Shown piece by piece: positions 1 to 9,198 of a stretch of 64,000 bases of DNA. Within the stretch, counting starts at the first letter, position 1. Each line of letters starts with the position of its first letter. The translations under genes and the position numbers were made by a program. The notes beneath the pieces were generated by a model, which had not been told where the DNA came from, made no database searches, and saw nothing but the letters and a program-made list of their open reading frames with translations. Location: NCBI RefSeq assembly GCF_026342035.1, contig NZ_JAPENM010000008.1:307806-371805 (forward strand). Direction: 5' to 3'. The stretch is from Aldersonia sp. NBC_00410 (GTDB taxonomy: Bacteria > Actinomycetota > Actinomycetes > Mycobacteriales > Mycobacteriaceae).

Positions 1-92
1 CGTTCGCCGGCATCGCGGTCGGACCGGATGGGACTCTGTATATCTCCGGTGACGCCGAGGGCAGTGTTCTGGCGGTCCGGAAGCAGCGGTGA
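1..92 (+). CDS. C-terminal end of a beta-propeller (SMP-30/NHL-like) protein, partial
   Basis: The reading frame beginning at base 3 is open to a TGA at 90-92 and encodes about 29 residues. They contain GIAVGPDGTLYISGD and end SVLAVRKQR. The pattern 'V.PDG.LY.SG...G.V..V' is the signature of a last blade in NHL/SMP-30/sorbosone-dehydrogenase-like beta-propellers. The 5' part lies outside the window, so the enzyme class cannot be fixed. The stop overlaps the GTG of the next SDR gene (GTGA), so the two are probably translationally coupled and belong to the same catabolic operon. The propeller assignment rests on a very short piece. Confidence 0.6.
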   Translation, partial: FAGIAVGPDGTLYISGDAEGSVLAVRKQR

Positions 93-946
93 CCTCACCC
101 ATGTCGCGCGACTTCTTCGGCCTCACTGGTCGGATTGTCATTGTTTCCGGCGCCGGCGGCGGCGGCATCGGCACCTCGGTGACGAAGCTGGTCGCCGAGG
201 CCGGTGCGACCGTGATCGCAGTCAGCCGCTCGAAGGAGAACCTGGCGACCCATATCGAACCGTTGGCCGCCCAGGGGCTTTCGGTCGTTCCCGTCGCCGC
301 CGACGCGTCCACCGATGACGGTATCGCCACCGTGCTCGATGCGGTTCGCGGCACCGAAGGGCAGCTGCACGGTCTGGTCAATGTCGCCGGCGGCGCCGAC
401 CCATCGACCTGGATGCCGGCCACCCGGGTCAAGCGGGAGGACTGGCGCGCCCTGTTCGCCCAGAACCTCGAAACGATGTTCTTCATGAGTCAGGCTGTCG
501 CGGCCGAACTGAAGGCGGAGGGGCGACCCGGCTCGATCGTCTCGATCTCATCGATCAGCGGCATGAACACCGCCCCATTCCATATCGGTTACGGCACAGC
601 CAAAGCCGCGTTGGTGGCGGCGACCCGCACCATGGCCGTCGAACTGGCGTTGGATGAGATCCGGGTCAATGCGGTGGCACCCGGCGTGACCGCAACACCC
701 GCATCGCTCGCCTATGTCGAGGACGACGCAGAGCGGGACCGGACCGCGATCGCCATGGGCCGACGCGGTCGCCCCGAGGAGCAGGCGGGGGCAATCCTGT
801 TCCTGCTCTCGGACCTGTCTACCTACATCACCGGGCAGACACTGCTCGTCGATGGCGGTCTGAACCTCAAGTGGACCCATCTCGGTGCCGACAACACGTC
901 CCTGTTCCTCAAGGATGAGTCGTTCCGCGCGGCAATCACGCAGTAA
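89..946 (+). CDS. short-chain dehydrogenase/reductase (SDR)
   Basis: A 285-residue classical SDR. The N-terminal Rossmann motif is GAGGGGIGTS, the active-site serine region is SIVSISSISG, and YGTAKAA supplies the YxxxK catalytic pair. The C-terminal GRRGRPEEQAGAILFLLS and ITGQTLLVDGG are typical of FabG/3-hydroxyacyl or alcohol dehydrogenase-type SDRs. The GTG at 89 overlaps the upstream TGA by 4 bases. An internal ATG at 101 would remove only four residues. It is the first complete gene of a run of eight plus-strand genes to 9938, separated by gaps of at most about 42 bases, so it is almost certainly an NAD(P)H-linked alcohol/ketone step of the same pathway. The substrate is not readable from sequence. 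Confidence 0.93.
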   Translation: MTSPMSRDFFGLTGRIVIVSGAGGGGIGTSVTKLVAEAGATVIAVSRSKENLATHIEPLAAQGLSVVPVAADASTDDGIATVLDAVRGTEGQLHGLVNVAGGADPSTWMPATRVKREDWRALFAQNLETMFFMSQAVAAELKAEGRPGSIVSISSISGMNTAPFHIGYGTAKAALVAATRTMAVELALDEIRVNAVAPGVTATPASLAYVEDDAERDRTAIAMGRRGRPEEQAGAILFLLSDLSTYITGQTLLVDGGLNLKWTHLGADNTSLFLKDESFRAAITQ

Positions 947-974
947 CGCAGCCCATTCCGCAAAGGAGAAACCT

Positions 975-2351
975 ATGAGCGACACGGTTGAGGAAGTTCA
1001 CGACGCGACCGCCGAGCAGCCGTTCACGACGCCCCAGATCCTGCCGGTCGAGGCGTACACGTCACGGGAATACGCTCGCGCCGAGGGTGATCGGCTGTGG
1101 GCCAAGGTGTGGCAGCAGGTCGGACGCATCGAGGAACTCCCCCGCGTGGGCGATTACCTCACCTACGAGATCATGGACGACTCGATCATCGTGGTGCGCA
1201 CCTCGCCGGACACCCTCCGGGCGTATTACAACGTCTGCGCGCATCGCGGACGACGGCTCGTCGACACCCCGGACGGTGCCCGCGACGCGCGTGGTCACGG
1301 CCGCCAGTTCGTCTGCGGATTCCACGGCTGGCGCTACAACCTGGAGGGCGAGAACACCTTCATCCCCGAGCGCGACGACTGGCCCTGCGGACTCGATGCG
1401 AAGAACTCCGGTCTCACAGATGTCAAGGTGGATACCTGGGGCGGCTGGATCTTCATCAACATGGACCCCGAATGTGAACCGCTGCGGGACTATCTGGAGC
1501 CGGCCGCAAGCCTGCTCGACCCGTTCCAGCTCGAGAAGATGCGCTACCGGTGGCGGCGCTGGTTGGTCTTCGACTGCAACTGGAAGGTCGCCTTCGAGGC
1601 GTTCATGGAGACCTATCACGTCCCCTACACGCACCCGGAGTTCATGAACTTCGGCGCATTCCTCGGCTGGGCCCGGGCCCAGGGCAAGCACAGCAACATC
1701 GGTTACGACGCACCGAAGGGTATGGAGGAGAACCAGGCCAAGCTGCGCATCGGCTCCGGGCCCGACGCCCGCAAGTCGACGATTCAGCTGCAGAACTTCA
1801 CCTGGGAGAACGCCAACACCAACACCACGCGCACGCTCGTAGATGCCGCACAGCGGTTGGTGGAGGAACTGCCCGAAGGCACGCCGCCCGGCGAGGTGAT
1901 GCAGCACTGGCTCGCCTCTGCTCGCCGTGACGACGCCGCGCGCGGCGTGATCTGGCCGACCGTGCCGCCGGAAATCGTCGCCAAGAGCGGCACCGCATGG
2001 CAGATCTTCCCGAACTTCCAGATCGGGCACGCGCTGAACAACATGCTGTGCTACAGCTTCCGGCCCTACGGCGACGATCCCGACAAGTGCTACTTCGAGG
2101 CCGCTGTGTACGAACTGTTCCCCGAGGGCGAGGAACCCAAGACCGAGTGGGTGTACACCCCGGTCGACGATCCGGGCTGGCGCACCGTGCTGCCGCAGGA
2201 CTTTTCGAACATGGCCGCCGTCCAGAAGGGCATGAAGGCCCGCGGATTCACCGGACCCAAGCCGAATCCCTACCGCGAGCGCAGCGTGGTGAACCTGCAC
2301 CACAACCTGTCCCAGTACATGGGCACCGGTGCACCGCGCGACCTGAGCTGA
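975..2351 (+). CDS. Rieske non-heme iron oxygenase, alpha subunit
   Basis: A 458-residue ring-hydroxylating oxygenase large subunit. The ATG at 975 has the ribosome site AAAGGAG seven bases upstream; the frame is open further upstream but without support. The Rieske [2Fe-2S] ligands are C88-A-H90 and C114-G-F-H117. The mononuclear iron histidines H215 and H220 lie in ETYHVPYTHPE, preceded by NWKVAFEAF as in aromatic-ring dioxygenases and demethylases. Such enzymes need electrons from a reductase/ferredoxin, and many have a beta subunit; neither is encoded in the window, so the partner is elsewhere or the enzyme is an alpha-only type. Its place before a Baeyer-Villiger enzyme suggests hydroxylation of a cyclic or aromatic substrate. 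Confidence 0.94.
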   Translation: MSDTVEEVHDATAEQPFTTPQILPVEAYTSREYARAEGDRLWAKVWQQVGRIEELPRVGDYLTYEIMDDSIIVVRTSPDTLRAYYNVCAHRGRRLVDTPDGARDARGHGRQFVCGFHGWRYNLEGENTFIPERDDWPCGLDAKNSGLTDVKVDTWGGWIFINMDPECEPLRDYLEPAASLLDPFQLEKMRYRWRRWLVFDCNWKVAFEAFMETYHVPYTHPEFMNFGAFLGWARAQGKHSNIGYDAPKGMEENQAKLRIGSGPDARKSTIQLQNFTWENANTNTTRTLVDAAQRLVEELPEGTPPGEVMQHWLASARRDDAARGVIWPTVPPEIVAKSGTAWQIFPNFQIGHALNNMLCYSFRPYGDDPDKCYFEAAVYELFPEGEEPKTEWVYTPVDDPGWRTVLPQDFSNMAAVQKGMKARGFTGPKPNPYRERSVVNLHHNLSQYMGTGAPRDLS

Positions 2352-2390
2352 GCGCTCGTCCCTACCACCCGCACGAATATAGGAAGCTAA

Positions 2391-4220
2391 ATGCAGCAGA
2401 ACTGCGCAGCAACGGAAACTCCGGAAGTCGATATTCCGGCCTTGCACGCGAAGTACCTCGCAGAGCGCGACAAACGGCTGCGGACCGATGGCCAAAACCA
2501 GTACCTGCAGGCCGAGGGCGGCTTCGAAGAGTTTTACGAAGGTGATCCGCACCTGCCGGTGGAGCCGCGCGACGCGATCATCGACGAAATCGACGTCGTG
2601 GTGCTCGGCGGCGGGTTTGCCGGCCTGATAGCCGCGCAGCGTCTGCGCCAGGCCGGGGTCGAAGATTTCCGGATCATCGAACTCGGCGGCGATTTCGGCG
2701 GTGTTTGGTACTGGAACCGCTACCCGGGCATCCGGATCGACTCGGATTCCTACTCCTACCTACCGCTGATCGAAGAGACCGGTTTCATGCCGAAGGAGAA
2801 GTACTCCAGCGGCGACGAGTGCTTCGAGCACGCGCAGCGCATCGGCAAGCACTTCGGCCTGTACGAGAAGGCGCTCTTCCACACCCTGATCCGCTCGCTG
2901 GAGTGGGATGAGTCGATCAGCCGCTGGCAGATCAGGACGAACCGGGGCGATGAGATCCGCGCACGCTTCGTCGTCATGTGCCAGGGCCCGTACAACCGGC
3001 CGAAGCTGCCGGGTATCCCAGGGATCAAGGATTTCAAGGGACACATGTTCCACTCCGCCCGCTGGGACTACGAGTACACCGGCGGCACCCTGCACGGCGG
3101 GCTGGACAAGATCGCCGATAAGCGAATTGCTGTCATCGGCACCGGGTCGACCGGCGTTCAGATAATTCCGCACCTGGCCGCCGGCGCGAAGCACCTGACC
3201 GTCTTCCAGCGCACACCCTCCTACATCTACGAGCGCAACAACCCACCGACCGATCCGGAATGGGTGAAGTCGCTCGAACCGGGTTGGCGCGAAGCCCGGC
3301 AGCGGAACTTCAACAACGCTGGTTTCGCGTTCTACAAGCCGGGCGAGCCGGACCTCATCTGCGATGGTTGGACCGAGGTCGCACGCAACCTGGCCGCCAA
3401 ACTGAACGAGACGAACGGCTGGGCCGCGATCGCCGATCCGGTCGAGTTCGCGCGGCTCAAGGAGATCGAGGACTATCGCTCGATGGAGCGGCTCCGCCGC
3501 CGGGTCGACGAAATCGTCGAGGACCCGGAGACCGCGGAGAAGCTGAAGCCGTACTACCGGAACATGTGCAAGCGACCCGTCTTCAGCGAGGAGTTCCTGC
3601 CAACCTTCAACCGCCCCAACGTCACGCTCGTCGACGTAGCGGAGACCAAAGGCGTCGAACGCATCACCGAGAACGGCATCATCGCCAACGGTGTCGAGTA
3701 CGAGGTCGATTGCATCGTCTTCGCCAGTGGCTTCGAGATCACCACCTCGCTCGACCGGCAGTTCGCCATTCGTCCGTTCGCCGGCCGGGATGGTGAGTCG
3801 CTGTACGACAAATGGGGCAACGGTTTTCGCACGCTGCACGGCATGATGACGCACGGATTCCCCAACCACTTCGCGACCGGTTTCGTGCAGGGCGGGGTGA
3901 CCGCGTCGGTGACGCGGATGTACGAGCAGCAGGCCGACCACATCGCCTACATCGTCAGTACGGCCCTGGATCGTGGCATTACGCACGTCGAGCCGACCGC
4001 GGAGGCCGAAGAGAACTGGGTGCAGACCATCCGGGCCAACGCGTTCGACAACAGCCTCTTCACGAGCGAGTGCACGCCCGGCTACTACAACAGCGAGGGC
4101 GAAAAGAACGGTCGCGGCTTCCTCGGCGATCCATTCTGGGGCGGTTTCTACAAGTTCGAATTGCTGCTGCAGGCTTGGCGCGCCACCGGTGAACTGGAAG
4201 GTATGGAGCTGCGCAAGTGA
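2391..4220 (+). CDS. FAD-dependent Baeyer-Villiger-type monooxygenase
   Basis: A 609-residue class B flavoprotein monooxygenase. FAD-binding GGGFAGLIAA lies near residues 75-84. The Baeyer-Villiger fingerprint FxGxxxHxxxW[P/D] appears as FKGHMFHSARWD (about 215-226), and the NADPH-binding GTGSTGVQII near 250. The N-terminus (ALHAKYLAERDKRL) and length match type I BVMOs such as phenylacetone or cyclic-ketone monooxygenases, which insert one oxygen of O2 next to a ketone to make an ester or lactone. The ATG at 2391 follows AGGAAG. It is tightly linked to the Rieske oxygenase (39-base gap) and the following SDR. A flavin N-oxygenase role is possible, but the fingerprint favours Baeyer-Villiger chemistry. 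Confidence 0.92.
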   Translation: MQQNCAATETPEVDIPALHAKYLAERDKRLRTDGQNQYLQAEGGFEEFYEGDPHLPVEPRDAIIDEIDVVVLGGGFAGLIAAQRLRQAGVEDFRIIELGGDFGGVWYWNRYPGIRIDSDSYSYLPLIEETGFMPKEKYSSGDECFEHAQRIGKHFGLYEKALFHTLIRSLEWDESISRWQIRTNRGDEIRARFVVMCQGPYNRPKLPGIPGIKDFKGHMFHSARWDYEYTGGTLHGGLDKIADKRIAVIGTGSTGVQIIPHLAAGAKHLTVFQRTPSYIYERNNPPTDPEWVKSLEPGWREARQRNFNNAGFAFYKPGEPDLICDGWTEVARNLAAKLNETNGWAAIADPVEFARLKEIEDYRSMERLRRRVDEIVEDPETAEKLKPYYRNMCKRPVFSEEFLPTFNRPNVTLVDVAETKGVERITENGIIANGVEYEVDCIVFASGFEITTSLDRQFAIRPFAGRDGESLYDKWGNGFRTLHGMMTHGFPNHFATGFVQGGVTASVTRMYEQQADHIAYIVSTALDRGITHVEPTAEAEENWVQTIRANAFDNSLFTSECTPGYYNSEGEKNGRGFLGDPFWGGFYKFELLLQAWRATGELEGMELRK

Positions 4221-4259
4221 TGGTTCACCTGTCTCGTTGCCACAACGTGAGGAGATCGC

Positions 4260-5189
4260 ATGACTGACCTCCGATTCGACGATCGCGTTGCCGTGATCAC
4301 CGGAGCCGGAAGGGGATTGGGACGTGCCTACGCGCTCCTGCTCGCCGCCAAGGGTGCCAAGGTGGTCGTCAACGACAACGGCAGCGCGATCAGTGGCACC
4401 AACGGCGACATCGGCGTCGCCGACTCCGTGGTGGCCGAGATCCGCACCGCCGGTGGCGAAGCCGTCGCCTGCACCGAAACCGTGGCGTCTCCGGCCGGCG
4501 GGCAGGCGATCATCGACGCCGCGCTCGACAGCTACGGCCGGATCGACATCCTCATCCACAACGCCGGCAACAACCGGTACGCCTCGCTGACCGAGATGAG
4601 CTACGAAGACTTCGACGCGGTACTCGATGTCCATCTTCGCGGCGCATTCAACTTGGTGCGCACGGCATTTCCGCACATGTGCGACGCCGGGTACGGCCGG
4701 GTGGTGCTGACGTCCTCGATCGGCGGCATCTACGGCAACAAACGAGTGGCGAACTATGCCGTCTCGAAGGCGGGCATGATCGGACTGTCCAACGTGGTCG
4801 CGCTCGAGGGCGCGGAGCACGGGGTCAAGTCGAACGTGATCGTGCCGGCCGCAGTGACGCGGCTCGCGGAGGGGCTCGACACCTCCGCGTACCCGCCGAT
4901 GGAGCCCGAGCTGACTTCACCCGCAGTCGGCTGGCTGGCTCACGAAAACTGTTCGATCACAGGGGAAATGCTCGTTGCGATCGCCGGGCGAATAGCCCGC
5001 GCCTACATCGCCGAGACCCCTGGGGTGTACCAGCCGGCTTGGACGATCGAGGAGGTCGGGATGCGGATCGATGCCATTCGCGATACCGACGATTCGTGGA
5101 TTCTGCCGGTCGTCCCGTCGGGACACGTCGATCACATCACCAGAAGCTTTGCGATGGCCATGGAAGGCAGCACTCATCATGTCGGTTAA
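4260..5189 (+). CDS. SDR family oxidoreductase, 3-hydroxyacyl-CoA dehydrogenase-like
   Basis: A 309-residue SDR with cofactor motif TGAGRGLGRAYA and VVVNDNG at the end of beta-2. NAG appears as HNAGNNR, the catalytic serine region is VVLTSSIGG, and YAVSKAG gives YxxxK. The GRGLGRAYALLLAAKGAKVVVND pattern is that of the dehydrogenase part of peroxisomal-type multifunctional enzyme 2, so oxidation of a 3-hydroxyacyl-CoA is plausible. The C-terminus extends about 50 residues beyond the usual SDR core. The ATG at 4260 follows GTGAGGAG. Its end overlaps the start of the ThDP enzyme by 11 bases, which supports co-translation. Confidence 0.9.
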   Translation: MTDLRFDDRVAVITGAGRGLGRAYALLLAAKGAKVVVNDNGSAISGTNGDIGVADSVVAEIRTAGGEAVACTETVASPAGGQAIIDAALDSYGRIDILIHNAGNNRYASLTEMSYEDFDAVLDVHLRGAFNLVRTAFPHMCDAGYGRVVLTSSIGGIYGNKRVANYAVSKAGMIGLSNVVALEGAEHGVKSNVIVPAAVTRLAEGLDTSAYPPMEPELTSPAVGWLAHENCSITGEMLVAIAGRIARAYIAETPGVYQPAWTIEEVGMRIDAIRDTDDSWILPVVPSGHVDHITRSFAMAMEGSTHHVG

Positions 5190-6885
5190 GGTTTACGAAC
5201 GCATTCTCGACCTCTTCGAGGCCGAGGGCATCAACACCATTTTCGGTATTCCGGACCCGAACTTCGTCCACCTGTTCCACGAAGCGGAGGAACGCGGCTG
5301 GAATGTCGTTGCGCCACACCACGAGGAGTCGGCGGGCATGATGGCCGAGGCCGTGTCGCGCATGACCGGCAAGGCGGCGGTGTGCATCGGCACGCTCGGT
5401 CCGGGCATCGCGAATATCGCCGGCGCAATCATGTGCGCCAAGGTGGAGAATTCGCCGGTCATTTTCCTGGGCGGCCAGCGCGCCCGGATCACCGAGCAGC
5501 GGGTCCGCCGCGGCCGGATCCAGTTCGTGAAGCAGGCCGGCCTGGTGGAGAACTCGGTCAAGTACAGCGCCAGTATCGAGTACGCCGACCAGACCGACGA
5601 AATCATTCGAGAAGGCCTGCGCAAGGCGCTGTCCGGCACCCCCGGCCCGGTGTACATCGAATACCCTTCGCACGTCATCCTCGAAGAGCTCGACGTGCCA
5701 CCGGTGCTTCCGCCGGATCGCTACCGCCTCGTCGGGCAGACCGCCGGTCAGGACAAGATCACCGAGGCGGCGGAACTCATCCGGGCTGCCAAGCAGCCGG
5801 TCCTGATCGTCGGCCACGGCGTACATACCGCGCGGGCGCAGGAGACGGTCAAGGAGCTCGCCGATCTCATGGCCTGCCCGGTGATCCAGACCTCCGGCGG
5901 TACCTCCTACATCAAGGGCCTCGAAGACCGCACGTTCCCCTACGGCTTCTCGGCCGCCGGGCTCGAGGCGGTCGTCGCCTCCGACCTTGCGCTCGCGATC
6001 GGCACCGAGCTCGGCGAACCGGTGCACTTCGGCCGGGGGCGGCACTGGGTGGCCAACGAGGCGAACCGCAAATGGATTCTCGTCGAACAGGATCCGACGG
6101 CGATCGGCGTCAACCGTCCGATCGATGTGCCACTCGTCGGTGACCTGCGCGCGGTCGTGCCGCAGCTGGTCGAGGCGCTGCGCGACACTCCGCGCACGGC
6201 CACGCCGGAACTCGCCGAGTGGATCAAGAAGGACGCCGATCGCCTGCACGAACTCGCCGAAACCGCCCCCTCGGGGCGCACCCCGGTGCATCCGGCGCGG
6301 CTGATCGTGGAGGCCACCAAGGTATTTCCCGCCGACGGCATCATGGTGCGCGACGGTGGCGCAACGACGATCTTCGGCTGGACCTATTCGCAGGCCAAGC
6401 CGCACGACGTCATGTGGAACCAGAACTTCGGTCACCTCGGTACCGGACTCCCCTACGCGGTGGGCGCGTCGGTCGCCGACGGTGGCAAGCGCCCGGTCAT
6501 GCTCGTCACCGGCGACTCGTCGTTCCAGTTCCAGATCGCCGAGCTCGAGACTGCCGCCCGACTCAACCTCCCGCTGGTCTGCGTGGTTGCGGTCGACTAC
6601 GCCTGGGGCCTCGAGGTCGGTGTTTACAAGCGCACCTTCGGTCACGATTCCCGCGAGACGGGCACGCACTGGAGCACGAACACCCGCTTCGACAAGGTGG
6701 CCGAAGGCTTCGGCTGCTACGGCGAGTACGTCGAACGCGAGGAGGACATCGCACCCGCCATCAAGCGGGCCTACGCCAGCGGTACCCCGGGCGTCATCCA
6801 TGTGGCGATCGATCCGAAGGCGAACTCCGAGGAAATGCCCAGTTACGACGAGTTCCGCACCTGGTACGCGGAAGGACAGCAGTGA
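5179..6885 (+). CDS. thiamine-diphosphate-dependent lyase/decarboxylase
   Basis: 568 residues of the acetolactate synthase / benzoylformate decarboxylase / 2-hydroxyacyl-CoA lyase superfamily. The order is N-terminal PYR domain with the conserved glutamate in HHEESAG (about residues 46-52), a central domain, then the PP domain with the Mg-ThDP motif beginning GDSS near 445. The motif usually ends in NN; here it reads VAVDYAWG, so the expected second metal-ligand Asn is Asp in a by-eye alignment. The ATG at 5179 is chosen because it overlaps the upstream stop by 11 bases and gives the canonical family N-terminus. Followed directly by an aldehyde dehydrogenase, it probably cleaves a 2-oxo or 2-hydroxyacyl compound to an aldehyde. 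The exact reaction is not determined. Confidence 0.92.
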   Translation: MSVKVYERILDLFEAEGINTIFGIPDPNFVHLFHEAEERGWNVVAPHHEESAGMMAEAVSRMTGKAAVCIGTLGPGIANIAGAIMCAKVENSPVIFLGGQRARITEQRVRRGRIQFVKQAGLVENSVKYSASIEYADQTDEIIREGLRKALSGTPGPVYIEYPSHVILEELDVPPVLPPDRYRLVGQTAGQDKITEAAELIRAAKQPVLIVGHGVHTARAQETVKELADLMACPVIQTSGGTSYIKGLEDRTFPYGFSAAGLEAVVASDLALAIGTELGEPVHFGRGRHWVANEANRKWILVEQDPTAIGVNRPIDVPLVGDLRAVVPQLVEALRDTPRTATPELAEWIKKDADRLHELAETAPSGRTPVHPARLIVEATKVFPADGIMVRDGGATTIFGWTYSQAKPHDVMWNQNFGHLGTGLPYAVGASVADGGKRPVMLVTGDSSFQFQIAELETAARLNLPLVCVVAVDYAWGLEVGVYKRTFGHDSRETGTHWSTNTRFDKVAEGFGCYGEYVEREEDIAPAIKRAYASGTPGVIHVAIDPKANSEEMPSYDEFRTWYAEGQQ

Positions 6886-6894
6886 GGAATTGCC

Positions 6895-8328
6895 ATGCGT
6901 GAATACCTGAAGTTCTACATCGACGGCGAGTGGGTCGATCCCGCAACTCAGCAGAGTTTCGACGTCATCAACCCGGCGACCGAGGAACTGGCCGGCAAGG
7001 TCGCCAACGGCTCGGTTGCCGACGTCGATCGCGCGGTGTCGGCCGCCCGGCGCGCGTTCGGAACCTGGTCGGAATCGACGGTCGCACAACGCTTGGATCT
7101 GCTGCGCGCGATTGCCGCCGAGTACCAGAACCGCGCGGCCGACCTCGGCGCGGCCCTCACCGAGGAGATGGGTGCACCGTCGGCCCTGGCCAACGGTTTT
7201 CAAATCAACCTCGGTGCCGGGCATCTCGACACCGTCATCGGCATCCTGGAGAACTATGCGTTCACCGAACAGCGTGGTTCGACGCTGATCTCGAAGGAAC
7301 CGGTCGGTGTCTGCGGCTTGATCACGCCATGGAACTGGCCACTGAATCAGATCGCAGTGAAGGTGTTCCCCGCCCTCGCCACGGGTAACACGACGGTGCT
7401 CAAGCCCTCCGAGCGTTCACCGCTGAGCGCACAGATCTTCGCCGAGATACTGCACACCGCAGGCGTCCCCGCGGGTGTCTTCAACCTGGTGCAGGGCGAC
7501 GGACCGAGTGTCGGCGTGCCACTGTCGGCACACCCGGACGTGGACATGATCTCGTTCACCGGCTCGACGCGGGCAGGCATCGCCATCGCGGAGAACGCGG
7601 CCAAGACGGTCAAGCGGGTCACCCAGGAACTGGGCGGCAAGAGCCCCAACGTCATTCTGGACGACGCCGACTTCGCCGATAACGTCGGCAAGGGCGTCGT
7701 GTCGATGATGCTGAACTCCGGCCAAACCTGCAGCGCTCCCTCCCGAATGCTCGTACCGAGCACCCGGATGGAGGATGCGATCGAGGCGGCCAAGCAGGCC
7801 GCAGCGGGAGTCACCGTCGGCGATCCGAACGGCGACTTCGCCATCGGTCCCGTCGTGGCCAAGGATCAGTTCGACAAGATTCAGCAGCTGATCCAGAAGG
7901 GCATCGATGACGGCGCCACCCTCGTCACCGGCGGTCCCGGCCGACCCAAGGGGCTAACGAAGGGCTTCTACGTTCAGCCGACCGTCTTCGCGGATGTCAA
8001 GAACGACATGACCATTGCCCGGGAGGAGATCTTCGGTCCGGTTCTGGTCATCATCGGCTACGACAACGTCGATCACGCGATCGAGATCGCCAACGACACC
8101 GAGTACGGCCTCGCCGGCTTCGTGGCGGGCGCCGATCTCGACGCTGCGCGCGCGGTCGCTCGCCGCATCAGGGCTGGGTCGGTCGCGATCAACGACGGAT
8201 TCGACTTCTGCAGTCCGTTCGGCGGTTACGGCAAGAGCGGAAACGGCCGGGAATGGGGCGAATTCGGCTTCGAGGAGTACCTGGAGGTCAAGGGCATCCT
8301 CGGCTATGCACCCGCGGACGCCCAGTGA
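6895..8328 (+). CDS. NAD(P)-dependent aldehyde dehydrogenase
   Basis: 477 residues, full length for the ALDH superfamily. TPWNWPLNQ carries the cofactor-pocket asparagine and FTGSTRAG is the Rossmann motif. The general base E245 sits in QELGGKSPN and the catalytic cysteine C279 in SGQTCSAPS. The C-terminal EEIFGPVLVII and SPFGGYGKSGNGREWGEFG motifs are intact. The ATG lies 10 bases after the stop of the ThDP enzyme, with GAGGAA just upstream. The natural reading is that it oxidises the aldehyde released by the ThDP enzyme to a carboxylate. The genus-level substrate cannot be inferred. Confidence 0.95.
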   Translation: MREYLKFYIDGEWVDPATQQSFDVINPATEELAGKVANGSVADVDRAVSAARRAFGTWSESTVAQRLDLLRAIAAEYQNRAADLGAALTEEMGAPSALANGFQINLGAGHLDTVIGILENYAFTEQRGSTLISKEPVGVCGLITPWNWPLNQIAVKVFPALATGNTTVLKPSERSPLSAQIFAEILHTAGVPAGVFNLVQGDGPSVGVPLSAHPDVDMISFTGSTRAGIAIAENAAKTVKRVTQELGGKSPNVILDDADFADNVGKGVVSMMLNSGQTCSAPSRMLVPSTRMEDAIEAAKQAAAGVTVGDPNGDFAIGPVVAKDQFDKIQQLIQKGIDDGATLVTGGPGRPKGLTKGFYVQPTVFADVKNDMTIAREEIFGPVLVIIGYDNVDHAIEIANDTEYGLAGFVAGADLDAARAVARRIRAGSVAINDGFDFCSPFGGYGKSGNGREWGEFGFEEYLEVKGILGYAPADAQ

Positions 8329-8370
8329 CTGTGCGACCGAACTCCACCAGGTATCAGTAAGGAGCACGAG

Positions 8371-9198
8371 TTGCCTGCGATTGCGACGAAAAAACTCAGC
8401 GACAAAGTCGGCGTCGAGGTGCTCGATGCCGACGCCGATCGGCTGATCAACGATCCCGACATCCCCGCCGCGTGCATGGACGCCCTCGAACACAATGGCG
8501 TCCTGCTGTTTCGGGAACTGCACCTGACCGACGCCGAGCAGGTCGCGTTCTGCCGGCGGCTCGGCGACCTCGTACTGTTCCCGAAGTACGAGGTCCCCGA
8601 GGTCATGGTGATCAGCTTCGACCCGGACAACCCGAACCGCCGGTACTTCGAGAGCAACGACTACTGGCATCTCGACGGTTCGCTGGACCCGATTCCGGCG
8701 AAGGCCTCGATCATGAGCGCCCACATCACCGCCGAGCGCGGCGGCGAGACCGCGTTCGCGAGCACCTACGCGGCGTACGACGCGCTGTCCGACGTGGAGA
8801 AGGGCGAGTTCGCGAACCTGCAGGTGGTGCATTCGATGGCCGCCATTCAGCGGCGCGGGCATCCGAATCCGACCGAGAAGCAAGAGTCCGACTGGGCCCG
8901 TGTGCCAACCCGGGAGCATCCGCTGGTGTGGAACCACGAAAGCGGGCGCAAGTCGCTCGTCTTCGGCGCGACCGCCGACCACATCGTCGACATGGACGTC
9001 GACGCGGGACGCAAGCTGCTGCTCGATCTCGAGGAGCGTTCGACGGCACCGGAACTGGTGTACCAACACACCTGGTCGGTCGGCGACCTCGTGATCTGGG
9101 ACAACTGCGGTTTGCTGCACCGGGCGTGCGAGTTCGACCGGAACAAGCCGCGACGGATGCACCGCAGCACGCTCGTGGGCAACGAACCCATCAAATGA
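8371..9198 (+). CDS. TauD/TfdA family Fe(II)/2-oxoglutarate dioxygenase
   Basis: 275 residues with a TTG start at 8371, supported by AAGGAG eight bases upstream. The iron facial triad is H100-x-D102 in YWHLDGS and the distal histidine near 250 in LLHRACEFD. The 2-oxoglutarate-binding arginine lies in RRMHRST soon after. The family hydroxylates sulfonates, sulfate esters, phenoxyacetates and similar compounds, often with loss of the leaving group. Within this operon it could carry out a cleavage-type hydroxylation of an ether- or ester-bearing substrate. The stop overlaps the next ATG as ATGA. Confidence 0.92.
   Translation: MPAIATKKLSDKVGVEVLDADADRLINDPDIPAACMDALEHNGVLLFRELHLTDAEQVAFCRRLGDLVLFPKYEVPEVMVISFDPDNPNRRYFESNDYWHLDGSLDPIPAKASIMSAHITAERGGETAFASTYAAYDALSDVEKGEFANLQVVHSMAAIQRRGHPNPTEKQESDWARVPTREHPLVWNHESGRKSLVFGATADHIVDMDVDAGRKLLLDLEERSTAPELVYQHTWSVGDLVIWDNCGLLHRACEFDRNKPRRMHRSTLVGNEPIK

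Noticed and set aside
2760..4820. Long minus-strand frame (686 codons) opposite the BVMO and SDR genes
   Set aside because: It has no recognisable motif and covers two well-supported plus-strand genes; it is a GC-rich antisense shadow.
5137..7224. Long minus-strand frame (695 codons) opposite the ThDP and aldehyde dehydrogenase genes
   Set aside because: Composition is Arg/Gly/Asp-rich without domains, and the opposite strand has complete catalytic motifs.
8472..9194. N-terminal extension of the last SDR through the dioxygenase gene
   Set aside because: The extension has no SDR similarity; the ATG at 9195 with its ATGA overlap gives the canonical N-terminus.
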